Both the position numbers and the translations under genes were made by a program. Shown here piece after piece: positions 8,615-15,586 of a stretch of 17,119 nt of DNA (its first letter is position 1; each line of letters opens with the position of its first letter). The notes under the pieces were generated by a model that saw only the letters and a program-made list of their open reading frames with translations, was not told where the DNA came from and made no database searches. This DNA is from Streptosporangiaceae bacterium (GTDB taxonomy: Bacteria > Actinomycetota > Actinomycetes > Streptosporangiales > Streptosporangiaceae). The DNA lies in contig JASHQP010000171.1 of assembly GCA_030039095.1 (NCBI GenBank), forward strand, positions 1 to 17,119, written 5' to 3'.

Positions 8615-9355
8615 CTATCGAACCGAGCTGATCGCCTCGAGCAGCGGATCAGCGAGCGCGGCCTGACAGATCAGGATATCCGGCAGTGACGGCTCCGCCT
8701 GGTTGTAGGAAAGCCTGGAGCCGTCAATCCTGGACGCGTGCAGGCCCGCCGCAACCGCGACGGCGACCGGGGCGGCCGAATCCCATTCGTACTGCCCCCC
8801 GCTGTGCACGTACGCCCCGGCGTCACCGCAGATCACCGCCGCTGCCTTGGCACCTGCCGAGCCCAGTGGCGCCAGCTCAGCGCCGAGCTTGCCCGCCAGC
8901 CGCGTCATGAACTCCGGCGGCCTGGTGCGACTGACCACGAGGCGGAGCGTGCCTGACGGGGCGGCGGGCGGCGCCGGCGGGTCGGCGGTGCACAGCGTCT
9001 TGCCCTGAGCCGGGAGCGCGACCGCGCCGGCGGTCAGCTCGCCGCGCTCCCACAACGCGACGTGCACCGCCCAGTCGCTGCGGCCCGGCTCACCGAACTC
9101 CCGCGTCCCGTCCAGCGGATCCACGATCCAGACGCGGCCGGCCGAGAGCCGGGCCGGGTCGTCGGCGCCCTCCTCGGACAGCACCGCGTCGCCGGGCCGC
9201 TGCCGCGCGAGCTCGGCGGCGAGGAATTCGTGTGGGCTCCGGTCTCCGGCCCGCCGCAGGTCGTCGGCCGTGCCGCCGGCCGCGCGCAGGGCCATCAGCC
9301 GGCGCCCCGCCTCCGTGGCCAGGTCGGCGGCGAGACGGTCGTCATCAGAGATCAT
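8615..9355 (-). CDS. cysQ: 3'(2'),5'-bisphosphate nucleotidase, CysQ-like (inositol monophosphatase superfamily)
   Basis: A 246-residue lithium-sensitive-phosphatase-type enzyme that likely removes the 3'-phosphate of PAP/PAPS, the by-product of sulfate assimilation. Metal-site motifs are LSEEG at 59-63, WIVDPLDGT at 76-84 (D79, D82) and EWDSAAPVAVA with D192. The placement directly ahead of cysD and cysN favours CysQ over an inositol or fructose phosphatase, though the superfamily is promiscuous. The ATG at 9355-9353 has AAGG about nine nt upstream. The gene starts 17 nt after the pth stop, suggesting readthrough from the rplY-pth unit. Confidence 0.88.
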   Translation of the reverse strand: MISDDDRLAADLATEAGRRLMALRAAGGTADDLRRAGDRSPHEFLAAELARQRPGDAVLSEEGADDPARLSAGRVWIVDPLDGTREFGEPGRSDWAVHVALWERGELTAGAVALPAQGKTLCTADPPAPPAAPSGTLRLVVSRTRPPEFMTRLAGKLGAELAPLGSAGAKAAAVICGDAGAYVHSGGQYEWDSAAPVAVAVAAGLHASRIDGSRLSYNQAEPSLPDILICQAALADPLLEAISSVR

Positions 9356-9372
9356 TTATGGTTGCCTTTACG

Positions 9373-9975
9373 CTACGGTTGCGCCGACTCTGCGGCGCCA
9401 TGGAACTCGTTCTGCGCCGCGGCCAAGCCCCGCTGCAGCAGGACCTCCACCGCGTCGGCGCAGCGTTCGAGCACATCGGGCAGTACTTTCCGCTCCGCGG
9501 CGGAGAAGTCGTGCAGCACGAAGTCCGCCGGGTCCATCCGCCCGGGCGGCCGGCCGATACCTACGCGAACCCGCAGGTAGTCGCGCGTGCCCAGGGCGGC
9601 GGTCACCGACCGCAGGCCGTTGTGGCCGTTGTCCCCGCCGCCCTGCTTGAGCCTGATCGCGCCGAACGGTATGTCCAGCTCGTCGTGGATCACCACGATG
9701 CGGTCCGCCGGGACCTTGTAGAAGGTCCGCAGCGCCGCAACCGGGCCGCCGGACAGGTTCATGAACGTCTGCGGCTTCGCGAGCGTGACCGGATAGCCGG
9801 CGAGCCGGCCGGTGGCGACCCGCGCGCGCGACCGGTCCCGCTTGAATGGCGCGCGCATCCGGCCGGCGAGCACGTCGGCGACCATGAACCCGCAGTTGTG
9901 CCGGTTGCCCGCGTACTCGCTGCCCGGGTTGCCGAGCCCGGCTATGAGCCATCGCTCGGTGCTGACCCCATCCAT
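9373..9975 (-). CDS. pth: Peptidyl-tRNA hydrolase, Pth
   Basis: Releases peptides from peptidyl-tRNA that drops off ribosomes; it acts in the cytosol and is normally essential. It has 200 residues, the standard length. Known active-site residues are all seen: N16 in GLGNPG, catalytic H26 in [12 protein letters not shown]73 in FMNLSGG, D98 in [11 protein letters not shown] and N119 in [12 protein letters not shown]. The ATG at 9975-9973 has only a weak ribosome-binding site but lies 26 nt after the rplY stop, the usual rplY-pth pairing in actinobacteria. Confidence 0.97.
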   Translation of the reverse strand: MDGVSTERWLIAGLGNPGSEYAGNRHNCGFMVADVLAGRMRAPFKRDRSRARVATGRLAGYPVTLAKPQTFMNLSGGPVAALRTFYKVPADRIVVIHDELDIPFGAIRLKQGGGDNGHNGLRSVTAALGTRDYLRVRVGIGRPPGRMDPADFVLHDFSAAERKVLPDVLERCADAVEVLLQRGLAAAQNEFHGAAESAQP

Positions 9976-10001
9976 GCCATACCCGGATCGTCGTCCAGGT
10001 C

Positions 10002-10676
10002 TCAGGACGGCTGCTCGGCAGAGGCCGCGGGCGGCTCGGCCTCGCCGGCCGGCGGAGCCGGAGCCTCCGGCGGAGCCTCGGCGGCCTCGGCCTCCTCGCC
10101 CTCGGGCACGCCAAGCTCGGCCTCGAGCTGCTCCGCGGTCGGCGCTGCGATCACGTGCAGCACCAGGATGTCGGGCTCGACGGCGAGCGTCACGCCGCTC
10201 GGCAGCGTGAGGTCGCCGGCATGCACGGAGGCGCCGATGGCCATGCCCTCCACGTCGACCTCGATGCCCGGCGGGATGTTCGTGGCCTCGGCCTCGACGG
10301 AGATCTGGACGAGCTGCTGGTCGAGCAGCCCATCCGGGGCCGCCTCACCGGTCACGTTGATCGGGACGTCGACGGTGACCTTCTCGCCACGCCTGACCAT
10401 GATCAGGTCGACGTGCTCGACGGAGCCCCTGATCGCGTCCCGCTGGACCGCCTTGGGCAAGGCGAGCTGACTGCCGCCGGGCAGGCCCTCGAGCCGGATC
10501 AGCACGTTCGCGGTGCGCAGCGCCAGCAGCACCTCGTGGCCGGGCAGGCTGACGTGGCGCGGCTCGGTTCCGTGGCCGTACAGGACGGCGGGAACCCGGC
10601 CGGCGCGCCGCTCCCTGCGGGCCGGGCCCTTTCCGAACTCGGTGCGGGGCTCAGCGGCGATACGTACCTCAGGCAC
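10002..10676 (-). CDS. rplY: 50S ribosomal protein L25 / general stress protein Ctc (TL5 type)
   Basis: A ribosomal protein that binds 5S rRNA. It has 224 residues: L25 domain at about 1-92 ([34 protein letters not shown]), TL5/CTC beta domain at about 93-185 ([43 protein letters not shown]), and an Ala/Glu/Pro-rich acidic tail from about 186. Such a tail is common in actinobacterial Ctc proteins. The frame could begin at TTG 10691, but that codon overlaps a strong AGGAG that sits seven nt before GTG 10676, so the GTG is the start. Unlike the usual arrangement, it is separated from prs by about 3.9 kb. Confidence 0.95.
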   Translation of the reverse strand: MPEVRIAAEPRTEFGKGPARRERRAGRVPAVLYGHGTEPRHVSLPGHEVLLALRTANVLIRLEGLPGGSQLALPKAVQRDAIRGSVEHVDLIMVRRGEKVTVDVPINVTGEAAPDGLLDQQLVQISVEAEATNIPPGIEVDVEGMAIGASVHAGDLTLPSGVTLAVEPDILVLHVIAAPTAEQLEAELGVPEGEEAEAAEAPPEAPAPPAGEAEPPAASAEQPS

Positions 10677-10683
10677 GGTGGAA

Positions 10684-10688
10684 CTCCT
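10684..10688 (-). promoter_or_regulatory. rplY: Ribosome binding site deciding the rplY start
   Basis: AGGAG on the minus strand with a seven-nt spacer (TTCCACC) to GTG 10676. An in-frame TTG at 10691 overlaps it and would add five residues, but has no such site of its own. Confidence 0.85.
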
Positions 10689-10713
10689 CAACTACACCAG
10701 GATGATCCCCAGG

Positions 10714-10719
10714 AGTTTA
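10714..10719 (-). promoter_or_regulatory. Candidate -10 element for rplY
   Basis: TAAACT on the minus strand fits the TANNNT pattern of actinobacterial -10 boxes and lies 37 nt upstream of the rplY GTG. No good -35 hexamer is visible 16-18 nt further up, where the 23-bp tandem repeats begin. The assignment is tentative, but a local promoter is expected because a hairpin lies upstream at 10812-10842. Confidence 0.3.
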
Positions 10720-10734
10720 GCCGAGAACGGCCGG

Positions 10735-10780
10735 CGCTGGCGCCACGCACACCGAGACGCTGGCGCCACGCACACCGAAG
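10735..10780. repeat. Two-copy 23-bp tandem repeat upstream of rplY
   Basis: Copy 1 at 10735-10757 and copy 2 at 10758-10780 are identical over their first 21 bp. Each contains the palindrome TGGCGCCA followed by CGCACACCGA. The repeats lie between the hairpin after the small gene and the candidate rplY -10, so they could be an operator, or just slippage-generated spacer. Confidence 0.9.
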
Positions 10781-10811
10781 GGCCGAAGCGAACGCCGGGC
10801 CGGACAGCGAA

Positions 10812-10842
10812 AGCGGCGGCAACCGGGCCGGTTGCCGCCGCT
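10812..10842 (-). terminator. Strong hairpin terminator after the small PYMD gene
   Basis: Perfect inverted repeat with 13-bp arms (AGCGGCGGCAACC and its complement) and a five-nt GGGCC loop. It begins 17 nt beyond the stop of the minus-strand gene at 10859. There is no U-tract, as is common for terminators in GC-rich actinobacteria. It should separate the regulator/small-gene block from rplY-pth. Confidence 0.75.
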
Positions 10843-10858
10843 CGGCATCGCCGCCGCG

Positions 10859-11032
10859 CTAGGCCTGATCGGTGTCAGGATCCGCCTGCGGCTCGTCCGG
10901 TGTGTCCATGTAGGGGTCGGTCACCGGCTTGGCCCCATCCGCCGGGCTGTTGGGCCCGTCCATATAGGGATTGGACGGCGAAGACGGATCTGTGGTGGGA
11001 CTCACCGGATCGGTATTGGTGGACTCTGTCAT
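10859..11032 (-). CDS. Small acidic, proline-rich protein with two PYMD repeats (afsS-like position)
   Basis: A 57-residue predicted protein of unknown family. It is rich in Asp, Pro, Ser and Thr with only one Lys, so probably unstructured and soluble. A seven-residue motif occurs twice with an 18-residue period: NPYMDGP at 21-27 and DPYMDTP at 39-45. GAAGGGG (11046-11040) is seven nt before ATG 11032, which favours that start over ATG 11038, two codons upstream. The gene follows the AfsR-like regulator on the same strand, has its own candidate promoter with phased direct repeats, and ends before a strong hairpin. In Streptomyces a small repeat-containing protein gene, afsS, lies downstream of afsR and is activated by AfsR. 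The layout matches; the repeat here is not one I recognise from AfsS. Confidence 0.7.
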   Translation of the reverse strand: MTESTNTDPVSPTTDPSSPSNPYMDGPNSPADGAKPVTDPYMDTPDEPQADPDTDQA

Positions 11033-11087
11033 CTTCATTCCCCTTCGTGTCCTGGTTCCGATGAACCTGGGCCCCGCACGAACCAGC

Positions 11088-11093
11088 AGCATA
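11088..11093 (-). promoter_or_regulatory. Candidate -10 element for the small PYMD gene
   Basis: TATGCT on the minus strand (TANNNT pattern), 17 nt from the proximal end of the 11-bp direct repeats at 11111-11132. The repeats thus cover the -35 position, and no canonical -35 is present, as expected for an activator-dependent promoter. The leader would be about 50 nt. Confidence 0.45.
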
Positions 11094-11110
11094 AAGCCTC
11101 GAGCATGACG

Positions 11111-11132
11111 ATGTTGGCTAAATGTTGGTTAA
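11111..11132. promoter_or_regulatory. Two adjacent 11-bp direct repeats, candidate SARP/AfsR-type binding site
   Basis: ATGTTGGCTAA (11111-11121) is followed at once by ATGTTGGTTAA (11122-11132); only one base differs. The AT content stands out against the flanking genes. SARP-family activators are known to bind direct repeats phased at 11 bp (one helical turn) overlapping the -35 region of target promoters. This pair lies between the SARP gene stop and the small-gene start, at the -35 position relative to TATGCT. Confidence 0.6.
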
Positions 11133-11181
11133 ATATCCATGAAACTCACAATTCCTTCGCAGTTCTCTCACTCGAGTAACT

Positions 11182-11200
11182 CTGGGCCCATTTAGCCCAG
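11182..11200 (-). terminator. Short hairpin around the regulator's stop codon
   Basis: CTGGGC (11182-11187) and GCCCAG (11195-11200) form a six-bp stem with a seven-nt loop that contains the TAA stop of the AfsR-like gene. It may be a weak terminator or 3' end stabiliser; there is no U-tract. Confidence 0.4.
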
Positions 11201-14101
11201 GGAGCTCAGTTCCGCGAGCTGGGCACGGAGTTCGGCGGTACGCCTGTCCTCACCCAGGGCCTCGAAGATGCCACAGGCCTGGGTCCACGCCTCGCGGGCC
11301 TGGTCCGGCCGTCCCGCCCGGGAGTGGACGGCGCCGATCCGCCGCAGATCGTGGGCCTCGCCGTACCTGTCGCCGACCGCGCGATGAAAGGGCAGTGCCC
11401 GCTCGAACATGTCGGCCGCCTCGGCCAGCCGTCCCAGCCCCAGATCGGCGCGGCCCAGGTTGTGCAGTGCGTAGCCCTCGTCCCGCACCGAGCCGATCTC
11501 GTGAGCCATGGCCAGGGCTTCCTGCGACCGGGCGATCGCCTCGTCGTAACGCCCGAGTTCCACGTACGCCTCGCCGAGGTTGCACAGCGCGACGGCCTCA
11601 CCGTATCGCCGGCCAAGCTCTCGCTGCAGTTCGAGGGCATCGAGCAGCGGCCCGACCGCCTCTTCGTACCGCTCCAGGTTCAGGTAGGTGAAGGCCAGGT
11701 TGTTCGCGGCCCGCGACTCATCCTGCGGGTCGCCGACCTCGCGGGCGATGACCAGCGCCTGCTCGAAGTAGCCGATGGCCCCGTCCACGTGCTGCTGGCC
11801 GAGCACGGTGCCGATGTTCGTCAGCACCCAGGCCTCGCCCGGCCGGTCCCCCAGTTCCCGCGCGCTGGCCAGGGCGGTGTGATGCGTTGTGAGCCATTCG
11901 GCACGGCAGCCGAGGCGATCGAAACACACGGTCGCGGCCACGGGAAGCTTCCAGGCAACGTCGTGCAGGCCGTGGGCGGCCGCCTGATGCGTTGCCGCGA
12001 CCAGATTGCCGCGCTCCTGCTCACACCAGCCGAGGGCCTCTTCCGCGGTGGCAAAGCCCAGCGGCTCGATGCCGGGAGGCGCCGGATCGAGCGGGACCCG
12101 GTCCCGGTACGGCGCGACCACGCTCGCGGCCGCGTCCGCCGTGCGCAGGTACCAGCCGAGTACCCGGCGCATCGCGTCCTCGATCTCGGCCGGCGGCTCC
12201 TCGGCCTCCGCTCGTTCCGCCGCGTACGCGCGCAGCAGGTCGTGCAGTCGGTAGCGGTCCGGCGCCGGGCATTCGAGCAGGTGCGCATCGATCAGAACCT
12301 CGAGGACATCGGCCACGTGTTCCTCGGACGCTCCGATGAGCGCGGCCGCCGCGTGCAGCTCGATCGACGGACCTTGCCAGACGCCCAGCATCCGGAAGGC
12401 GTGCGCTGGGTCGAGATCGCCGCCGGTCATACTGCGCGGCAGCGCGTCGAAGCTGACCTGGAAGCAGGCACGCACGGCCAAGTCGCCCGCTTTGAACTCG
12501 TCCATCCGGCGGCGCTGGTCGGCAAGCCGGCCGGCGAGTGTACTGACGCTCCAGTTGCGGCGCGCTGCCAGCCGTGCGCCCGCGATCCTGATCGCCAACG
12601 GCAAGCCCGCGCAGACCGCGAGCACGTCACGCGCCGCGTCGGGCTCGGCCTTGGCGCGATCCGACCCGACGACGCGGTTGAACAGCTCAGCCGACTCCGT
12701 GTCGTCCAGCACGTCGAGGTCTATCAGATGGCTGCCAACGAGATCGGAGAGCTTGTGCCGAGAGGTCACGATCACGGAGCACGAGCCGGTGCCGGGCAAC
12801 AGGGGCCGGACCTGGGCCGCATCCCTCGCGTCGTCGAGCACGATCAGCATCTGCCGCTCGGCGAGCCGGGTACGGTACAGGGCAGCACGTTCCTCGGCGT
12901 CGAGCGGCACGCGGGTCCCGTCCACCCCAAGATCCCGCAGGAACCTGGCGAGCACGTCCTCGGAAGCCACCGGCTGTTCACTACCGCCGAGCAGGCTGAC
13001 GTAGAGCTGGCCGTCAGGGAATTCTGGGCGCAGCGCGTGCGCCGCATGAATGGCCAGTGCGCTCTTTCCAAGGCCAGGCGCGCCCGCAACCACCGCGACG
13101 GCTACCGCGGGGTTTTCGCCTCGCCGCGCCTCGGACACCGCGGCCCGGAGCTGTTCCAGGTCCCCGTCGCGGCCGGTGAAGTCCGCCACAGCGGAGGGCA
13201 GCTGGGCCGGCGCCCGTCGCGATGGTGACCCCGGTCCGGGCCTGCGGGCCCCCGGGTCGGCTGGCTCCCTGGCGGGCGGTACCGAGACGTGCACCGCCCC
13301 GGCCGCGGCGGGCTGCCGGCCGGCGATCGGCGCCGCCGAGTCCGCGGTGAGCAGTGCCTGGTACAGGCGCTGCAGTTCCGGCCCGGGATCGACACCAAGC
13401 TCATCGGAGATCACTTCGCGAGCCTGCCCGTATGCCGCCAGCGCCTCCGCGTGACGCCCGGCGCCATCCAGGGCCCTGATCAGCAGCCCCCACAGCCCCT
13501 CCCTGAGCGGCTGGTCGGACAGCAGCCTTCGCAGCTCCGGCACCAGCTGAGCATGCAGGCCACAGGCCATGTCGGCCTCGATCCGCAGCTCGAGGGCGGT
13601 CAGCCGGGACTCCTCGAGCCGGTCGGCCTCGGCGGTCACCAGCGTGGAGGGCGGCACATCGGCAAGCGCCCTGCCCCGCCACAGCCCGAGCGCCTCGGCC
13701 AGCGCCTCGGCGGCCCCCCGCGGATCGGCCCCGGCCAGTGCCCTCCTGCCCTGCGCCACCAGGGTCTCGAAGCTCTCAGCGTCCAGATCTCCCGGCTGCA
13801 GCAGCAACCGGTATCCGGGCGCGCGCGTGGTGAGCACCCGGCCCTCGGGGTCGCCGAGGACGCGCCTGAGTCGGAGAACGTACACACTGACCAGGTTCGC
13901 GGCCCGTTCCGGCGGCTCGTCACCCCACAGCTCGGCAATGAGCCGGTCGGTGGAGACCGCCTGGCCCGGGTTCAGCAGCAGCGCGCCAAGCAGCGCGCGC
14001 CACTTGGGCGCTCCGATGCCGCTCCAGTCCTGGCCGGTCCAGACCTCGAGCGGCCCGAGTATCCGAAACCGCACCCCTGCCGCCCCGTCCGAGCCCGCCA
14101 C
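11192..14101 (-). CDS. AfsR-like SARP transcriptional regulator (SARP-NB-ARC-TPR)
   Basis: A 969-residue pathway-level regulator. Domains in order: OmpR-type winged helix at about 10-98 (RFRILGPLEVW, RALLGALLLNPGQAVSTDRLIAELWG, VYVLRLRRVLGD); BTAD at about 105-252, ending in LGVDPGPELQRLYQALL; a proline-rich linker; NB-ARC ATPase from about 300 with P-loop GAPGLGKS at 340-347, LIVLDDARDAAQVRPLLPG, SVIVTSRHKL and GLPLA at 499-503; then TPRs from about 720 to the C-terminus (YALHNLGRADLGLGRLAEAADMFERAL). Length and order match AfsR of Streptomyces (about 990 residues), a global activator of secondary metabolism that is phosphorylated by AfsK. No kinase gene is in the window. GTG 14101 has GGGAG about ten nt upstream. 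Its likely local target is the small gene downstream. Confidence 0.92.
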   Translation of the reverse strand: MAGSDGAAGVRFRILGPLEVWTGQDWSGIGAPKWRALLGALLLNPGQAVSTDRLIAELWGDEPPERAANLVSVYVLRLRRVLGDPEGRVLTTRAPGYRLLLQPGDLDAESFETLVAQGRRALAGADPRGAAEALAEALGLWRGRALADVPPSTLVTAEADRLEESRLTALELRIEADMACGLHAQLVPELRRLLSDQPLREGLWGLLIRALDGAGRHAEALAAYGQAREVISDELGVDPGPELQRLYQALLTADSAAPIAGRQPAAAGAVHVSVPPAREPADPGARRPGPGSPSRRAPAQLPSAVADFTGRDGDLEQLRAAVSEARRGENPAVAVAVVAGAPGLGKSALAIHAAHALRPEFPDGQLYVSLLGGSEQPVASEDVLARFLRDLGVDGTRVPLDAEERAALYRTRLAERQMLIVLDDARDAAQVRPLLPGTGSCSVIVTSRHKLSDLVGSHLIDLDVLDDTESAELFNRVVGSDRAKAEPDAARDVLAVCAGLPLAIRIAGARLAARRNWSVSTLAGRLADQRRRMDEFKAGDLAVRACFQVSFDALPRSMTGGDLDPAHAFRMLGVWQGPSIELHAAAALIGASEEHVADVLEVLIDAHLLECPAPDRYRLHDLLRAYAAERAEAEEPPAEIEDAMRRVLGWYLRTADAAASVVAPYRDRVPLDPAPPGIEPLGFATAEEALGWCEQERGNLVAATHQAAAHGLHDVAWKLPVAATVCFDRLGCRAEWLTTHHTALASARELGDRPGEAWVLTNIGTVLGQQHVDGAIGYFEQALVIAREVGDPQDESRAANNLAFTYLNLERYEEAVGPLLDALELQRELGRRYGEAVALCNLGEAYVELGRYDEAIARSQEALAMAHEIGSVRDEGYALHNLGRADLGLGRLAEAADMFERALPFHRAVGDRYGEAHDLRRIGAVHSRAGRPDQAREAWTQACGIFEALGEDRRTAELRAQLAELSSLG

Positions 14102-14158
14102 TCCCCGCCGTCTCCCGGGCCCATCCGTCTTCCGGCCGCCGGCCGGCTGACCGAATTT

Positions 14159-14175
14159 CTCAATTATCGCTCAAT
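14159..14175 (-). promoter_or_regulatory. Candidate promoter of the AfsR-like gene with 11-bp phased ATTGAG repeats
   Basis: On the minus strand ATTGAG occurs at 14175-14170 and again at 14164-14159, exactly 11 bp apart. Between and overlapping them is GATAAT (14168-14163), close to a -10 consensus, which would give a leader of about 55 nt before GTG 14101. No clear -35 is seen. The spacing is suggestive of autoregulation by a SARP protein but the motif differs from the repeats at 11111-11132. Confidence 0.4.
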
Positions 14176-14313
14176 CATGACGTAACGCCACGCCGCCACG
14201 CTGGCGCTCATCCTTGAAGGCCCGGTTGGGGAATGGCGCCTCGCCTTTTCGCCGTTGCGGTGGTATTGGCACGCCCGGCGGTAGCGGCCCCGGCGCAGGT
14301 CCGGGCGGGCAGG

Positions 14314-14344
14314 GCGACGCAATCGGTACTCAATCGCGACGCAA
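14314..14344. repeat. 22-bp phased direct repeats upstream of the AfsR-like gene
   Basis: GCGACGCAA occurs at 14314-14322 and 14336-14344, a 22-bp period. Within it CAATCG occurs at 14320-14325 and 14331-14336, an 11-bp period. The regular helical phasing makes a multi-site binding element possible, about 210-240 nt upstream of the gene. Confidence 0.6.
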
Positions 14345-14543
14345 GGCCACGCGGTCATGCTTTCGGTGAACGCGCTGCTCCTGCTCGAGCCGGCCTCCGG
14401 AACTCCTCCTCCTGTGGCCGGTGCGAAACGGAACAGTCGTCCACGTTCTCGGACAGCCTTGCGGGGGCGCGGTCCGGGGGCGATAGAGCTGGTGGTCGCT
14501 GGCCTCCCTTCGAGGTTGGGGGGCGGGGCCAGCGGTCACCTCC

Positions 14544-14566
14544 GGCCGACCACGTCGTGCTCGGCC
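14544..14566 (-). terminator. Hairpin downstream of prs
   Basis: GGCCGA and TCGGCC arms, one C-C mismatch, then CAC/GTG closing a three-nt loop. It starts 19 nt beyond the prs stop on the minus strand and has no U-tract. It is a plausible end of the glmU-prs transcript. Confidence 0.55.
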
Positions 14567-14584
14567 CAGCCGGCCGATGATCAG

Positions 14585-15562
14585 TCAGCTCTGGCCGTCG
14601 AACAGGCTCGTGACCGACCCGTCGCTGAATACCTCGCTGATCGCCCTGGCGATCAGCGGCGCGATCGAGAGCACGGTGAGTTTGTCGAAACGCTTCTCGT
14701 TCAGGATCGGCAGCGTGTTGGTGACGACCACCTCGCTGATCGATGAGTTCTTCAGCAGGTCGACAGCGGGCCCGGACAGCACGCCGTGCGTGGCGGTGAC
14801 GATCACCTGGGCCGCGCCCTGGTTGAAGAGCGCGTCGACGGCGTTGACGATCGTGGAGCCGGTGTCGATCATGTCGTCCACGATGATGCAGGTCCGCCCC
14901 TTGACCTGGCCTACCACCTCGAGAACCTTGACCTGGTTGGCGACGTCGGGGTCGCGCCGCTTGTGAATGATCGCCAGCGGGCAGCCGAGCCGGTCGGTCC
15001 ACCGCTCACACACGCGCACCCGCCCAGCGTCCGGCGCCACCACGGTGACGCGGCTCACATCGAGCTTCTCCTCGAGATACGAGGCGAGGATCGGCAGCGC
15101 GAACAGGTGGTCGACCGGGCCGTCGAAGAAGCCCTGGATCTGCGCGGTGTGCAGGTCCACGGCCATGATCCGGTCAGCGCCAGCGGTGAGGAACAGGTCG
15201 GCGATGAGCCGCGCCGAGATCGGCTCCCTGCCGCGGCTCTTCTTGTCCTGGCGAGCGTAGCCGAAGAACGGGGTGACCACGGTGATCCGCTTCGCCGACG
15301 CGCGCTTGAGCGCGTCCACCATGATCAGTTGTTCCATGATCCACTGGTTGATCGGCGACGTGTGGCTCTGCAGCACGAACGCGTCGCAGCCCCGCACGGA
15401 CTCGAGGAACCGGACGAAGATCTCTCCGTTGGCGAAGTCGTAGAGCGTGGTCGGGGTGGGCTCGACGCCCAGGCAGCCGGCTATCTCGTCGGTGAGCTCT
15501 GGGTGGGATCGGCCGGAGAGTAGTAGCAGCTTCTTCTGGTTGGCGGCGGTAATGCTGGACAC
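14585..15562 (-). CDS. prs: Ribose-phosphate pyrophosphokinase (PRPP synthetase), class I
   Basis: Makes PRPP from ribose 5-phosphate and ATP for nucleotide, histidine and tryptophan synthesis. It has 325 residues, normal for actinobacterial class I enzymes. Visible motifs are FANGEIFVRF at 43-52, the catalytic flexible loop YARQDKKSRGREPIS at 102-116, VDLHTAQIQGFF with metal ligand H138, KRRDP at 201-205, and the PRPP-binding loop VDDMIDTGST at 228-237. The start is GTG with AGGA just upstream. It follows glmU by 24 nt, the conserved glmU-prs pairing; the usual next gene, rplY, is displaced. Confidence 0.97.
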   Translation of the reverse strand: MSSITAANQKKLLLLSGRSHPELTDEIAGCLGVEPTPTTLYDFANGEIFVRFLESVRGCDAFVLQSHTSPINQWIMEQLIMVDALKRASAKRITVVTPFFGYARQDKKSRGREPISARLIADLFLTAGADRIMAVDLHTAQIQGFFDGPVDHLFALPILASYLEEKLDVSRVTVVAPDAGRVRVCERWTDRLGCPLAIIHKRRDPDVANQVKVLEVVGQVKGRTCIIVDDMIDTGSTIVNAVDALFNQGAAQVIVTATHGVLSGPAVDLLKNSSISEVVVTNTLPILNEKRFDKLTVLSIAPLIARAISEVFSDGSVTSLFDGQS

Positions 15563-15586
15563 GGATCCTGGCCTCTCCCTACTTCC

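Larger units (their letters stand above)
14102..14584. other. Long noncoding region between prs and the AfsR-like gene
   Basis: About 480 nt with no convincing gene; the open frames here have no family resemblance and no good ribosome sites. It holds a hairpin after prs (14544-14566), phased short direct repeats at 14314-14344, and a candidate promoter with two ATTGAG repeats at 14159-14175 that would serve the regulator. The rest (about 14180-14310 and 14345-14540) shows nothing I can assign. Confidence 0.6.

Noticed and set aside
10859..11032. RiPP precursor peptide
   Set aside because: No leader/core layout, Cys or Ser/Thr-Cys pattern, and no modification, protease or export gene is adjacent. 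The regulator context fits an AfsS-like role better.
14164..14358. 64-codon minus-strand open frame between prs and the AfsR-like gene
   Set aside because: It is basic and Arg-rich with no recognisable motif or good ribosome site, and it overlaps the candidate promoter of the regulator.
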